Origin: Wolfiporia cocos
Lineage: Eukaryota > Basidiomycota > Agaricomycetes > Polyporales > Phaeolaceae
Length of the DNA stretch: 64,000 nucleotides
Direction of reading: 5' to 3'
NCBI GenBank assembly: GCA_029448655.1
Contig: JACCLO010000014.1
Span: 496,001-560,000 of the forward strand
Part shown: piece by piece, positions 22,269-34,816 of the stretch
Layout of the letters: each line of letters opens with the position of its first letter
How positions within the stretch are numbered: position 1 is the stretch's first letter
Made by a program: the position numbers and the translations under genes
Notes under the pieces: model-generated
What the model was told of the DNA's origin: nothing
The model's database searches: none
What the model saw: the letters and a program-made list of their open reading frames with translations, nothing else

Positions 22269-23552
22269 TTATACTTTGCATGAGCTGGCCTTTTTTGCTA
22301 CTTTGTTGAACGTAACCAGCTCCTCGAAATTGACCAACGTCCCACCGAATATGTCAAGTGAGCTTCATGTCTCATCAGCCCACATGGTCCACCGCGGATG
22401 TCCGACAGCACTCACCTTCCATACGTCAAGTCCACCTTCCCATCTGACAGGTCGTCTACAGCCTGCAGGTCGTCAATGCCTACTCTTGTCAGATACGCTA
22501 CAAGCGAAGGTAAACCGTAGAGCCCACTCTTTGCACCGCCCGCATACGTCGTCGGTATGGTCACCCATTCTCCAAGTTCTGTAAGGATTGTTGAGCAAGC
22601 GGAGAACACATTAAGATGAGGGAGACTTACTCGCGACCAGCTCCTGATCAATTCCCTGGCAGAGTCCTTCCACGTCGGCAGCGTGTATCAGGAATTCGCT
22701 GCGCAGGTTCATGAGCTGGCGTCTCTTCTGGAGAGAACCCAGCTTTACCTACAGTACTCAGACATCATGTCGAGAGTCTCTGCGAAGGGAGAATTGTTCG
22801 GTATCTGCCTAAGAGACATTAGGAATGTAAAAAGCATACCTTTGTTGACTTCGGTGTCCGTGATTGTCTGCCACTTATTCATGGCCACAAACCACCGATC
22901 TGCTTTGCGTCGGCAGCTGGACGGTCATGGTTTGCACTGATAGCAGGGTTAAGGTCATACGAGCCTCACCTTACATCAACAACGAGGCGCTCCTTCCCTA
23001 CGAGAGACGATATCCGCTGCAGCCGCTGCAGCGAGAACCTCGCGTCGGGGAACAGGTACGAGGTGACGATCACCTTGTTAGAGCCGTCAGGATCTCCGAA
23101 GTGTCGCGGCGCACGGAGTAACGCACCTTGCTCGCCCCGGCATCAAGCCATTCACGACAGTTTCGATCTGTGATGCCCCCGCCGATCTGGAGATGGCCTT
23201 CGAGGAGGCGTGTGAGCGCAACGCGAGTGTGGTCCGTGGCCACGCACCTGGCCATGCACGCAACGCCTCCCGCGCGGCCGCGTCGTTCCCATCGCCCAGT
23301 TTAATGATGTGGCCGCCCTCGAGCTCGTGTTCGCGGTAGAGCTCGGCGAAGTACCCCGCAGAGTGGCTATATGCTCTGGTTGAGCACACGACGAGGGCAT
23401 GGAGGTGGGACGAACCTGGCTACGAAGTTGGTGCGTAGCGAGCTCGGATCGCTCTCGGACAGCGTTCCTCCCACAATCTGCTTCACCTGGCCGTGGTGCA
23501 GGTCGATGCATGGTCGGAACAAGGACCTTTTGCGGATGGTGGAATCGGACAT
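22269..23552 (-). CDS. HIS6: HIS6, ProFAR isomerase of histidine synthesis (271 aa)
   Basis: The model has ten exons: 23552-23416, 23366-23248, 23197-23127, 23073-22970, 22916-22840, 22779-22749, 22698-22631, 22578-22528, 22479-22416 and 22362-22269. They total 816 nt (271 codons plus stop), close to the yeast length. The enzyme isomerises ProFAR to PRFAR in the cytosol, the fourth step of histidine biosynthesis. Motifs along the TIM barrel are [18 protein letters not shown] (catalytic Asp), [58 protein letters not shown] (second catalytic acidic site), [17 protein letters not shown] and [15 protein letters not shown]. All expected strands are present with no lesion. It is divergent from SET1. 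Confidence 0.93.
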
Positions 23553-24211
23553 TGCGAAGCTAACACGACGTCTGGATCTGATCTCGCCTAGCGCGCGGAC
23601 TCGCCGTGATCGCCAAAAGCCCTGGAAATACGGGAGCCGTTGTCTGCGAGTTCATGATGGGTGTCGAGGTCGTGGCGATAGCAAGCGTGGACCCACAAGC
23701 GTTGTGCACGTTTTCGAGGTAGTAGTGAATGCCTTCGTTCTAGATCATTTTTCGCAAGCGCGACTATATTGCAAGTCAATACTTGTCCGCCACAAATCTC
23801 CACTCTCTTCCGACCATCTGATCCCTTCGTCCATCTGCTGGCCTACTGGCCTACAACAGTATATCTCAACGCGCGGATTTCAGCAAGCAGACATCTTTGC
23901 AGCTATGCCGAATCGGCGGCAACGTAATGCAGGCACATCGCTGAGTCTGGCTGAGGGATAAAAGGTCCAGGAGAGGAGAGCACAGGAAAAGGCGGGATTT
24001 GAGAGGCATTATCCGGGGAGTTTTGTACGCGAGAGCTTCAGTTGTGTTTTCTCTATATATCGACTTGTCCGCTGTTTCTGCAAGTTGTAGCTCGGTGCGC
24101 CGAGGGCATTTTGATTGACGATCAAGTGGTCCTGGCCATTGTGCCGCTTGTTCTACGACCACCACCACCCTCTTTCTTCATCCACGGAATTCGCCCCCAC
24201 GGTGGTCGTCC
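23553..24211. promoter_or_regulatory. Divergent HIS6-SET1 promoter region
   Basis: These 659 bp separate the two divergent starts. I see no clean TATA box and no gene. Confidence 0.45.
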
Positions 24212-27200
24212 ATGTCGGGGAAGGCCCCTCCACGAGCACCCCGAGCATTACTGAATTCAATAGCGGGCTCGGTCGCGCCTTCGCCCGCCACAGCCTCGAC
24301 TTCGACCTCGACGAGGATAGGAGGAATTCCTCCCACTGGGCCCCGTAGTCTCACACATGGCGCAAACGGGTTGTATGGGGCTGGTCAGTCGTCGAATAGA
24401 GGTGGTCCTCGCGCAAAACCGTACGTAAACGGTCACAGTACGATTCCTACAGGTCCTGCAGTCGCGGTGCCTACGGGACCGAGAGGCTCGTTCAAGGGTA
24501 AGCAAGCCGAGTATCAGCCTGCGACAAGTGTAGTACATTCTCCCTCGCTATTCTGTGCTGTTTGCGGTGCTGACGCTGGTTTTCAGTCACCACCACTGAA
24601 CGGCGTGGAACTCAGTAGAGTCAATGGCGAGCTGAACCCACGAGCTCAACCTGTCTCTTTTAAGCTCCGGCCCCCTCCTCCTCCTCCAAAGAGCGAACCG
24701 CCTCCTCCACCGCCGCCGAGCAGCACTCCGCCGCCTCCGCCACCTCCAGCCTTTGAACCTCCGCCACCACCACCCCCGCCAGCGTCTCCGCCGCCGCCGC
24801 CGCCGCCGCCAGCACCGCCAATAGAGCCTCCGCCACCACCACCTTCACCACCACCACCACCACCATCACCACCACCACCACCACCACCTTCACCTCCTCC
24901 TCCCCAGCCAACATCAGAACCTCCACCGCCTCCACCGCCTGAAAGCGACCCTCCCGTGCGACCGCCTTCGCCTCCGCATCACCCGCCACCCGAGCCAGCG
25001 GAACCGCCGCCGCCACCCAATCACACACCGCCACCGCCCTCTCCACCGCCTACATCACCGCCCCCGCCTCCGCGGTCGCCATCGCCCCCGCCCGCACCGA
25101 AGACATACTCACTGCCCCCGCCGCCGCCATGGCCGCCGGCACGCTCAGAGTACCCGCCAGGTAAGGATTACAAGGTGATCTTCGACCATGTGTGCGACAG
25201 GGATCGCGATGGCCAGCTGCGCATGCTTGCGGATAAGCTGCGCGCACTCGGGATGGACCAGGGGGAGACGCCGCGCGTGCGTGGGAAGGGGAAGGGGAAG
25301 GAGGTGCTCGTGCGATACGAGGGAGAGGTGATCGAGGGCGAGCACCCGGCGGTGCTGCGCGATCCGCGCCGCGAGGCGCGCGTGCGACGGCTGCCGCCGC
25401 TGCGCCCACCCAGGGAGGAGTTGGTTCTGCCAAAGTACGAGGTGCGTGCGGTGTTATGTGTCGCGCCGGACGCAGCTGATGGAGGATCAGTTCGATGATA
25501 ATTCGGTTGGGCCACCGCCGCCGGCTGCTGTGCTCGTGACCAACCTCTCGCCTCTCGCGCCCAACGCACACATTCGGCGATGCTTCTCTGTGCACGGGAA
25601 GATCACGTCGTTTGAACCTCAAATTGATACCGCGACCGGTGGCGCTCTGGGCATTGTGCTTATCAGGTTTAGCTCGCATGAGGAAGCACGCAGGTGCGTT
25701 GAGAAGGAACATGGGCGGCGGCTTGCGGCAGGCATTGGGTTTGTGAGCGGGACAGAGGAAATGTCTGTTGTGTTTGATGGAGAGGGGAAGATACTGAAGG
25801 CGGTTTTGAAGGAGCTGCAGGAGCAGCGGCGGAGGGAGAGGAAACGGAAGCAGGAGGGGAAGTTGAATCAGGCAAACGGATCATCACGCCCAGGAAGTAC
25901 ATGGAAGGCGAATCAGAACCCGGGGCCGGTACGACATGGGGCATGGCCATCGGTCAGCGCGAGCTTACCCCTGCCTCCCCCTGCGAACGTCCGGCAGCTA
26001 TCCAACTCCTCCAACGGTACAACGAATCACAGTCCACATCTGAATGGCATTCCTGGCGGGTCCAAAGGTCTATCACAGCCTCGAACGCGTCGACCGCCGT
26101 CGTCATTGCTCCGCGCACGGAATGGGACGCGGGCTGTTTTCAATAGCCAAATTCAGTCCATGCGCCCACCCTTGCCGTCCCACTCCTCGTCATCTACTCC
26201 CATTCCTCCACGCGGCCGCCAACACCATTTCTACGGCGACCACTACTCTCCAGGGCATTCACGTTCCCCTTCTCCGATTGCACGAAGACCAGGTCATTCT
26301 GCGAGGAATGTGCACCTAAGGGATCGCGCGGAGGTAGTGGAAGAGTTGGCACAGAACGGCTTCGAGCACGTCTTGGTAGACGAGCACGGCGCACAACTCA
26401 GCAGTGCCATCAGGGAGGATGATGTGCGGCAGTTCTTTGACGGATTCAAGGTCGACAAGGTGAGTGGCACGCCTCTATCTTCACATGCGGCGCTTGTGCC
26501 TCGCGGTATTTCGATGCAGCGTTTCATAACTTACGAAATCTTGTACCCGTCCAGGTCCTATGCGATCACACTGGCTGGTACGTGACGTTCCAAACAGCGG
26601 ACTCTGCCCGTCGTGCTGCTCTGGTGCTGAACTCGGGAGGGCGGACCCTTGCGCACCATTCCGTGAACGTGACTGTTCGCCCTGCACCTGCGATGGTTTC
26701 TGTGCCATCAAAGGCTCGCTGGAACGATTCTGAGCTGGTGGAACAGGCGGAGAAGATCATCCTCAAAGACCTCAGGGCGATGCTGGAGAAGGATCTCACG
26801 GACCGAGTGATTAGTACGGGTATCAGGCGGCTTGTGGCAGACGAGAAGGCGAAGCGAAGGGGCGCACCAGACGGCCAGCCAGCCGAGCAGGAATCAGGCG
26901 CGAGTGGCGAGGCGCGAGTGGCAGGCGGCACTGATCTCAAGCATCTCTCGTTCCGTAAACAAAAGCGCGTTAGGGATGAGGAAGTCAGGGACGCTACGCC
27001 ACTTGTTTCGGCGCACGTGGACCACAACGACGACGAGCGTGCCAACGAGACGCCGAAAGAACAGAAGACCCATCAGAAGATCATTAACGAGGACATCGAG
27101 TCTGAGGACGAGGACATGGCGGTGTCGGAAATGAGGTCCGTTGTTGACGAGGATATAGAGTCCGAAGACGAGGACCCATTACCCCCCGTCACGAACATCT

Positions 27201-28484
27201 TGGAGGTCTCGCCACTCAAACGTGCTGCTTCCGAGATGACCGATGTGGAGGAGCCGGTGAAGAAGAAAGCCAAGGTGCGCCTCGACTTGGAGAAGCCTGT
27301 TCCTCCACCGAAGAAACCCAAGAAACCCTCAAAGAAGAAGGATTCTCGGACAAAGGCAGCCCCGGTCGAGGAAGTCGTTCACGAAGTCATTCCAGACGAC
27401 TTCGAGTTCGACGCACCCAAGGTCACTTCAGTGCGGCTTACTCCTTCACCTCACTTCGAATCCGTATCTCCGCCGCCATCACCCGTTCGAGTCGCAAAAC
27501 CGGTCGTGCCGGATCTACCACTACCCGACCCGCTGGTGGAGGGGATCTGTGCAGACGACGAGGATATCTATTTCGCGAAACTGGCTTTGGCTCGTATATT
27601 GAACATTGAGGAGGCTGCTCATACATCGCCACGGGCACCCACACCCGATCCTGGTGCTCCTCCACCATTTCGCGTCCATATCACGGGCGCAGCTCGCACG
27701 GAGGGCTTTTACAAAATTTCGCATGCTGAGAAGTCAGCTTATGTCGCGCAATACGCAGCGCGTTCGACAGTTAGCGAGGTTGCGGCGGAGCCGGAGGCGC
27801 CACAGCAGAGTGTCACCTCGTCCAGATCGAATCGCGCAAATGCTCGCCGTCGGGCGCAAGGCCTCGAGGAGATCAACCAGGTTCAGCGTGCGATGGCGTT
27901 GTCCAAGGGAGAGTCTGCCGCCACAGAGTTGGTCAAGTTCAACCAGCTGCAGACACGCAAGAAGCACCTGCGCTTCGCTCGCTCGCCTATTCACGACTGG
28001 GGTTTGTACGCGATGGAGAAGATTTCTCGCGGAGAGATGGTTATCGAGTATGTTGGAGAGATTATTCGTGCGCAGGTCGCCGACAAGCGCGAGAAGGCGT
28101 ATGAGAGGCAGGGAATCGGGAGCAGTTATCTCTTCCGTATTGACGAGGACTTGGTGGTGGATGCCACCAAGAAGGGTAACCTGGGGTATGTTCTTATACA
28201 TTCGCGCCGAAGATGTCACTAATTGCTATTCACAGTCGTCTCATCAACCATTCGTGCGACCCCAATTGTACAGCGAAGATCATCACGATCAACGGTGAAA
28301 AGAAGATTGTGATCTACGCCAAGCAGGACATCGAACTTGGTAGCGAGATTACTTACGGTGAGCCGCGATCTTGTTGGACAATCGATCCGGACTAAAATTG
28401 CTCGCAGACTATCACTTCCCGATTGAACAGGATAAGATCCCTTGCCTGTGCGGCTCTGCAAAATGTCGTGGCTACCTCAACTAG
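24212..28484 (+). CDS. SET1: Set1, COMPASS histone H3K4 methyltransferase (1323 aa)
   Basis: The model has six exons: 24212-24529, 24587-25441, 25491-26459, 26555-28185, 28236-28357 and 28408-28484 (3972 nt). The nuclear COMPASS catalytic subunit methylates H3 lysine 4. Order of parts: a basic, Pro/Ser-rich N-terminus; a polyproline tract (about residues 130-290); a conserved block ([20 protein letters not shown]); an RRM ([20 protein letters not shown] to [15 protein letters not shown], about residues 400-465); a second RRM-like region ([19 protein letters not shown]); an acidic/basic linker with two ESEDED repeats; n-SET ([20 protein letters not shown]); SET ([40 protein letters not shown]); and post-SET ([13 protein letters not shown]). 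The three post-SET zinc-binding cysteines and the NHSCxPN motif are intact. Intron 1 (24530-24586) has a GTAGTA donor; the alternative GTAAGC upstream breaks the frame. Confidence 0.92.
24663..25130 (+). repeat. Polyproline-coding low-complexity tract in SET1
   Basis: Runs of CCN codons encode an almost continuous proline region with short interruptions (Ser, Glu, Ala, Thr), roughly 150 residues. The DNA is built of CCACCA/CCGCCG/CCTCCT repeats, prone to length change. It stays in frame with the Set1 domains on both sides. Confidence 0.85.
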
Positions 28485-28761
28485 ACTCTGCATCGAACCA
28501 TTCTGTGTCGTTCATACCCTGCTGTCATCGCTGAGTTACCCTTGCCTCGCTGTCCTCTCTCATCCGCATGTCATACGCATCGCTCTATCTTATTACCTCA
28601 CGCATGTTGTCTAGTCTCCGTCCTTCACAGCGACTAATATCGCCGGCATGCGGGCCTGCTTCGTATTCATGTAGCCGTTATCCGTAAATAATGGATGTCT
28701 CTTGGTAACACTAAGCATACTGTACACAATACAGCCCTCTACATTTTCCCATCTTTGCGCA

Positions 28762-30484
28762 TCACGCCTGTTTCCGCTGGAGGTTCTTGGGCAGCTCCTT
28801 CACCCAAGGAAGGAAGTCTCGCCCTTGCATGTAAGGACGCAGCACCTCGGGAATGACGAGGCCCTATTCATTTCACCTTGGTTAGCGGGACTCGGAAGAC
28901 GAGAAGAAACAGACGGACATCTGGTGTCTGGTGGTTCTCAACGAGACAGCACAGTGCACGCTCTGTTGCACAAAGCGTGCCGTTTAGCATATGCACATAG
29001 ACCTTCCGGGCCTGGTCCTTGTTCTTCAGACCGCACCGAACCTCCAGTCTTCGGCTCTCTGTTCAGCATCAAGAGCGTAATGAGCTGGGAGATTGCAAAG
29101 AGACTCGCGCGACAACTCACGGTAGTCCGTGCAATTTGAGCAGGAGACCAACTCCTTGTATGCGCCCTGGAAGGGGAACCACGCCTCCAGGTCGTACTTC
29201 TGCGCGGCGGCCAGGTTGAGCGCGCCAGACACGATTGCAACGACGCGGTACGGAATGCCGAGGCTCTGGTAGAACTCCTCGGACGTCGCGATCATAGAGT
29301 CGAACGTCTCCCAGCTCTTCTCCGGCTCGGTGAGGCAGAACTGCTCGACCTTCTCGAACTGGTGCACGCGGAAGATGCCCCACATGTCGCGCCCGGCGGA
29401 GCCCGCCTCCTTGCGGAAGCACGTCGAGTAGCCCGCGTACTTGATCGGCAGCTGCGTCTCAGGCGAGTCGAACCACTCGTCCGAGTGGAATGCGGAGATT
29501 GGCTGCTCGGAGGTGGCGATGAGGTATTTCTCGTCTTCAGCGGCGATGACCTTTAATCTGGAGGTCAGTGGGATCCATGACGATTGGCAAGGCCATATTC
29601 ACCTTGTAGAGCTCTTCATCAAACTGGTCGAGCTGCGCAGTCTTGGCCATGACATCCTTGTTCATCATGAATGGTGGCTGGATTTTCTTGTAACCCTTCT
29701 TGCGCAGGAAGTCAAGACCATACGAGATAAGTGCTTGGTTCAGGTCGATGCCGTCGTTCATCAGATAGTATCCTCGGTGCCCGCTGATTTTTGCGCCTAC
29801 AAATGTGATTAGTGGTGGATTTAGACGTGGGCAACTCAACTCACCGCGTTCGAGATCCATCGCATCCAGCCGGAGTAGCACCTCGTGGTGGGGCATAATA
29901 TCTGTCTTCTTCTCAACCGCAACGCCCTCGCCTTTCGGATGCCATGTCCGCAATGTCTTGTTGTTTTCCTACTGCCGTGGCTCGGCACAAGCGTCAGGCA
30001 TAATTGCTGCAGACGTACCTCATCCATGCTGACGGGGACGTCCTTCCCGACAATGTTGCCCACAGTGGAAGCCTTCTGGCGCATTTGTTGCTCGAATTCC
30101 TTAGACTCTGCACGTTTGGCCAAGACCTGCGCGTCCAAGTCCTTCTTCTTTGCTACGAGCTCATCCGCATTCTCTTTTGCCTGGATCGCCATGAATTGGA
30201 TAATTCAAGATGACTTCGCATATGGCCGCACCTTTTTCTTGGCAGCGATCTCTTTCTGAATGGCGTTGACCTGTTTCGCAAGGACGGCCGCGTCATAGTC
30301 CACTGTTTCGACTGAGTATTGGCACATCCCCGGCGCCGTTCCACGCACTTTTGACCCAGTCCGTGTACATCTGGATGATTTCGTCTACGAGCTCAACGGA
30401 AAGACCGCGTTTCCGCTGGGATTCGCGGATTTCTTCTGCATTTCCGCCTTTGTTGTCGATGAAGTGAAGCACGTCGAGAGTCAT
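28762..30484 (-). CDS. Seryl-tRNA synthetase, cytosolic (452 aa)
   Basis: The model has eight exons: 30484-30349, 30302-30232, 30180-30019, 29968-29845, 29796-29603, 29550-29121, 29058-28919 and 28863-28762 (1359 nt). It charges tRNA-Ser with serine (class II synthetase). The N-terminal coiled-coil arm that grips the tRNA is visible ([14 protein letters not shown] through [20 protein letters not shown]). The catalytic core has [32 protein letters not shown], motif 2 ([20 protein letters not shown]) and motif 3 ([18 protein letters not shown]), then [18 protein letters not shown]. No N-terminal mitochondrial presequence is apparent, so it is probably the cytosolic enzyme. The second exon acceptor (after GAAACAG) is chosen because a nearer site gives a 38-bp intron; either keeps the frame. 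Confidence 0.93.
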
Positions 30485-30899
30485 GATGACTACGGAGGAG
30501 CTTGAGCGGTGTTTGAGTATTAACCTTGAGAACTATCACAAGTGAAGGCAGAAGTAAGAGACGTCCCGAGTCATCGATAAACTATTTCTCCTCGATCAAT
30601 GCAGTTATCTAATCTAGACCACCATCTACAGATCCGCCCAGAATTCGATCCGCGAGGACTCAGATGCAATTATGCTGAGGCAATAAGGTGGACTTTATGT
30701 AGTCAGAATGAAACATCGCATTGGTGGAAGTCCTGCTGCTTAGCCCGAGTTGAACAACTAAGGTATCGCCTAGTGCTATAGTCGGAGTTAGAATCCATAC
30801 AAACGCGACAACCGTTGTTTGGCGGAACAAACACGACGCTCTTCTTTAATCTGCTACCACCGCGTCTATCAGATTCGCTGAACACCCGCACTACACGCG
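30485..30899. promoter_or_regulatory. Divergent promoter region, SerRS and small acidic protein
   Basis: This 415-bp spacer lies between two divergent starts. No ORF or TATA box stands out. Confidence 0.4.
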
Positions 30900-31701
30900 A
30901 TGTACAAGCTTTTACGCCGCATATCGAGCTCGTTTTTCCCGCGGCCTGATAGGCCATGGAACGAGGACGGTAGGTCTGTTCACGCTCGCGTAACAAACAC
31001 GCGCTGATCTGGGTACAGCCACGTCGAACGCCCCGCAGATTGGGCAGAAGCGGCGACTCAGCTCGACGGAGCCAGACGAGGGCCCGTCGGCGTCGTCGAC
31101 GCTCAAGAAGCGGCGCGGGGACATGTTCGAGAGCACCGGCGGGTTACCGCCGCCTCCGGAGTCCCCGACGCGCCCCGGGCGGGAGACGGAGGAGGTGAAG
31201 GAGGTCACCGAGGGCGTGCGGGACGTCGAGCTCGATGAGGAGGCCGTTCCGACAGAACCTTCGACTGCGACACCGGAGGAGGCTGCTGCTGTGCCTCTTC
31301 CAGAGTCTCCCAGCGGCGTCCAGTTTGTCCACGACTCAGCTGATGCGCGGGAGGATGCACCATCAGACGGCTCATCGGTGGGAGATGCAGAGGCGATAAA
31401 GCCACTTGTAACAACCGCCGAAGAGCCAGAAAGTATGCCGCTCGTCGAAGAGGTCGTTACTGTCGATGCTGTCGAAGTGAACGCTAGCGAGGAAGAAGAA
31501 CAGGAATCACCGAGACCATCCACGGTAGCTGAGAAACAAGTAGAGGAAGAAGAGGAGGAGATCCCGGGGCTTACAGCGGCTTCTTCGCAGACGGACGGCA
31601 GCAGCGCTCCTGCTACTCCTAGTGTGTCTAGCAGCCGAGATGCGACACCATCCATCGCCGCCCCCACCCCCGCCGTTCCTGCCATTCCTATTGCAATCTG
31701 A
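30900..31701 (+). CDS. Uncharacterised acidic protein (250 aa)
   Basis: Two exons, 30900-30969 and 31019-31701, joined by a 49-bp GTAGGT...TACAG intron in phase (753 nt). The N-terminus is short and basic (MYKLLRRISSSFFPRPDRPW). A likely nuclear localisation signal follows (QKRRLSST, TLKKRRGD). The remainder is Glu/Ser/Pro/Ala-rich, with VEEEEEEIP and EEEEQESPRPSTVAEK, and ends in an Ala/Pro tail (PTPAVPAIPIAI). No domain is recognised and the protein is probably disordered. The conserved-looking first exon and proper splice sites argue that it is real. Confidence 0.6.
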
Positions 31702-33088
31702 TGAACCTTCATGCTTGGTTAGTAATACCCCTCTCTGACACTTTTCTTGGATGGGAGTGGTCCATACGGAGGTCTATCTATACCAGTCCGTGCTATCTGT
31801 GTTATATGGTGTAACACTATATTCTTACGTTGATGCTTAATTTCTATTTTGCATGATCTTCTCTGAGAGAGCTGTACGCTTGCTGTGTGTAAGGGCCGTG
31901 TATTCTTGTTATCGGATTGTCCAGTCGATGTGGTGGACTGCTGCATATATAAATGTGATTATAGCTACGTGTTGATGTTCCTTCCACATCTTTTCCGTCG
32001 TGGTGGCATCGTAGAGCGACGGGCTAACGAGGTAAGCTCGTTCAAGTTTAATTTGACTCTAGGTTCAACTTCTCACCGATATCTGCATTAGTCGGTTGCA
32101 GTCAGAGTGCAAACGTGCACGTTGCATTGTCGATTATCTTCGGACACTATTCGGACCGAATCACCCAAGCGATAATCAGCTGCAGTGGCCTGATACACGA
32201 TGCTGTAAGCACCTATTCCTGTCAATGCATTTTGGATGATGATACGGAACAGATTGCGCCTGGGACAACACTTCGCATTAGACCTGCTGCAACTTATGCT
32301 CCGGGCTGCGATACTTCAGTGCACACAATGCGGACACATCCCATCTGCTGCCGCGTCTTACTTGCGACAGTTCGGGATCCTCATTGCTCTGGGCGTACGT
32401 CCACGCCATCTGCCAAATTCCGCTCATTTGCGAGCAGATATGATGGACAGTCCGCTCTGCATTGCCTGGTGTTCGCAATTGTATGGTCCGTTACAGCAGC
32501 CAAGTTGCTGTGCAATGACGCATTACAATAACAATCGCCCGACACTAGCAGCGTCGATACGACGTCCGAGCTACTCTAGCATGATGATATGTCCACTTGA
32601 CTGAAACAACGCGTCGAACGCACGAGAAGTGACGCGGTCACGTTATATTATATGCACGCGACTCGTCTGCTCCCCCCACGAGGCTGGTCCTTCACATCTG
32701 CTCCTAGGCGACCCCTCGCTTGTCGCAATTTGAAGAGATAATCATGCTGCTCATCGATGCTCAGATCGCAGCAGTACAACCCTCTTATGAAGGGCCCCTC
32801 TCGAAGGGTCTCCTCAGATCCCAGTCTCGACCGGTTGCATGCTTTTAAGCGCGAGGCTTCGGTGAGGCGTGGTGCACTGGTCAGCCGCTAATGAGAACTA
32901 ACATGCCGTCAGACCTCCGTGAACACACGAGCTCAGCTTCCATTGTTGCCCTCCCGGCATAGCCTGCGCGGCTTTCCTTTCCCCACTTAAGTCTCTTCTC
33001 GGGCGTGCTCGACGTACTCCGGAACTGTTGTCGTTGTTCTCCATTTTTCGTCCCGCTGGGCTGGCCCGAAACCCGACGTGGAGCTCAG
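31702..33088. other. 1.4-kb intergenic region
   Basis: I see no supportable gene. Small frames at 32115-32604 on the plus strand have no family features. The last 450 bp presumably hold the promoter of the next gene. Confidence 0.4.
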
Positions 33089-34816
33089 ATGATACACAGA
33101 TTCTCCCGCTTCTTCCAGGCCAGTCCTGTAAACCATTCTCACCATGCCGAGAGCGAGGACGAGGAGCGCGCACTGGACACCACCGCAGACAGCGGGGTCA
33201 TTCTGGAGCCGAATCCGTCCTCGCATATGGGCAGCCCGATGGAGCGCGTCCGGGCACCTACTCCATCGCACGTCTCGTGGAAAATCCCAAGTCCGCAGCC
33301 CAGCTCCGCGTTGAGGTCAGACTCAGACTGGGGCACTCAGTACGAGAATCACTCGGCATCCGCGCCGTCTCTTTTGCTGCTCAACCCTTCTTCGGCGAGC
33401 TCCTCGAACCAGCCGTCGTCGCTCAGGCGGCATAGCTCGCAGTCGCTACGCCCGCAGTCCCTCACGCCTTCGGAGGACTCTGACAGGCAAAGCAATGCCG
33501 AGCAATTGACCATCAAGTCCACGATCAAGTCGCTTTCTCCGGCGGACGAGCGGGTTCATTTCCCGGCATTGAGACGTCCTTCCATGGACTCGGTTCCTCT
33601 CACCCCAGATTCGACGCGTGTTTATGACGGCCATAGCATCAGTAAGTACAGTTGCTCCTCAAATCCTATCCCGTCGTGCTTACATTGCGACAAAGGTCTC
33701 TCCACCACAGGCCTGGCTAATTATCCGGGAGCGTTCATCAACCGTCCGCTCAACCGGTCCATCAGCCAGACGTCCACGAGCACCTGGCGCTCCAACAACT
33801 CCATCGCGGCACCGACGATCCCACCGCTCGACCTCCGGCCAGATTTCCAGGCGACGGTCCCGCTCCCCCTCCGCAAGGCGCGGCTCATCGCGCCGGGCAC
33901 GCTGCCGACCGTCGTCGGCACCCCGCGCCCCGCAAAAGTCTCTGTGATCTACGAGGACAACTCCTCCGCGCGCACCTCCGCCTCGTTCATCACCGCGCCC
34001 TCCGTGCACACGCCCTCGCCCTCGCCCGGCGAGCCCAGCGCGGGCCCGCACGCCTACGCGCCCTCCGCGCGGTCGGGCACCGGCACGGACGACGACGTGA
34101 CGCCCGCGGTGCGGACGAGCGTGCTCCCGGAGGGCCTGTACGACGTCGACCTGGGCGCCGCTGCGGACGCGGACGCAGGCACGCCGCGCGGGGTCGCGCG
34201 GGCAGACACGCCGACGCCGCCCGCGACGGCGACGCAGCCGCTGCTCGCGATCCCGCGCGCGCCGCCGTCCGACGCGGACACGGAGTCGTACATCCACCAG
34301 CGGTGGCTCAAGGGCGTGTCCTTCGGCAGCGACGCGCTCGTCCTCCCCTCGCCGCGCCGCCGCCGCGCCCCGCTCTCCCCGCCGTGCGTCCTGTTCTGGC
34401 TCGGCTTCGTCGCGCCGTGGTGCTGGCTCATCGGCGGCTGGGTGCTCGCGCAGGGCGAAGAGGCCGCCGCGGACGGCCATCCGCTCGGCACGCGCGACGT
34501 CCTCCCGCTCTATGTCAGGCGCGGGAAGAGGCGTGCCGGCACCCTCCCTGCGGAGCGGGAGCGCGCGAGGGCTGCCGGCAAGAAGTCCGGGACGCTCAAA
34601 GCATGGTACCCGCTGGCCGCGCCTTCGGCGGAGAGCCTTTCGCCGTCCGTGCAGAGTCGTGTGTCGATGACGACGGCAAGGAAGCTGAGGCGGGGCGTTG
34701 GGGAGACGATCGACCCCTGGATACGGCGGTGCCGCATCGCAGCCGTGGTGAGCGGGGTCGTCATCCTCGCTGCGTTCGTGGTCGCCCTCATCGTGGTGGG
34801 CTCTAAATCATCATGA
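33089..34816 (+). CDS. Serine-rich protein with two C-terminal membrane segments (557 aa)
   Basis: Exons 33089-33641 and 33696-34816 with a 54-bp intron (GTAAGT...CAAAG). The frame is also open upstream to 33005 but lacks an earlier ATG, so ATG 33089 is the start. The first ~350 residues are Ser/Pro/Arg-rich and probably disordered. Near residue 425 a hydrophobic segment reads PPCVLFWLGFVAPWCWLIGG, and the very C-terminus is a tail helix, IAAVVSGVVILAAFVVALIV, ending GSKSS. This two-helix C-terminal layout resembles serine-rich membrane proteins widespread in fungi with no known function. The second half is GC-rich and shows a long open frame on the opposite strand, which I treat as a codon-bias artefact. 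Confidence 0.7.
   Translation: MIHRFSRFFQASPVNHSHHAESEDEERALDTTADSGVILEPNPSSHMGSPMERVRAPTPSHVSWKIPSPQPSSALRSDSDWGTQYENHSASAPSLLLLNPSSASSSNQPSSLRRHSSQSLRPQSLTPSEDSDRQSNAEQLTIKSTIKSLSPADERVHFPALRRPSMDSVPLTPDSTRVYDGHSISKYSCSSNPIPSCLHCDKGLSTTGLANYPGAFINRPLNRSISQTSTSTWRSNNSIAAPTIPPLDLRPDFQATVPLPLRKARLIAPGTLPTVVGTPRPAKVSVIYEDNSSARTSASFITAPSVHTPSPSPGEPSAGPHAYAPSARSGTGTDDDVTPAVRTSVLPEGLYDVDLGAAADADAGTPRGVARADTPTPPATATQPLLAIPRAPPSDADTESYIHQRWLKGVSFGSDALVLPSPRRRRAPLSPPCVLFWLGFVAPWCWLIGGWVLAQGEEAAADGHPLGTRDVLPLYVRRGKRRAGTLPAERERARAAGKKSGTLKAWYPLAAPSAESLSPSVQSRVSMTTARKLRRGVGETIDPWIRRCRIAAVVSGVVILAAFVVALIVVGSKSS

Noticed and set aside
24660..25046. Val/Ala-rich minus-strand frame opposite the SET1 polyproline tract
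   Set aside because: Simple complement of CCN repeats; no start context or domain.
24663..25130. CRISPR-like or satellite array
   Set aside because: Repeats are in-frame proline codons of irregular spacing inside SET1; this is a eukaryotic coding tract.
33680..34480. 266-codon minus-strand frame opposite the serine-rich membrane gene
   Set aside because: Arg/Ala/Gly-rich shadow typical of GC-rich third positions; the plus strand encodes coherent hydrophobic segments.
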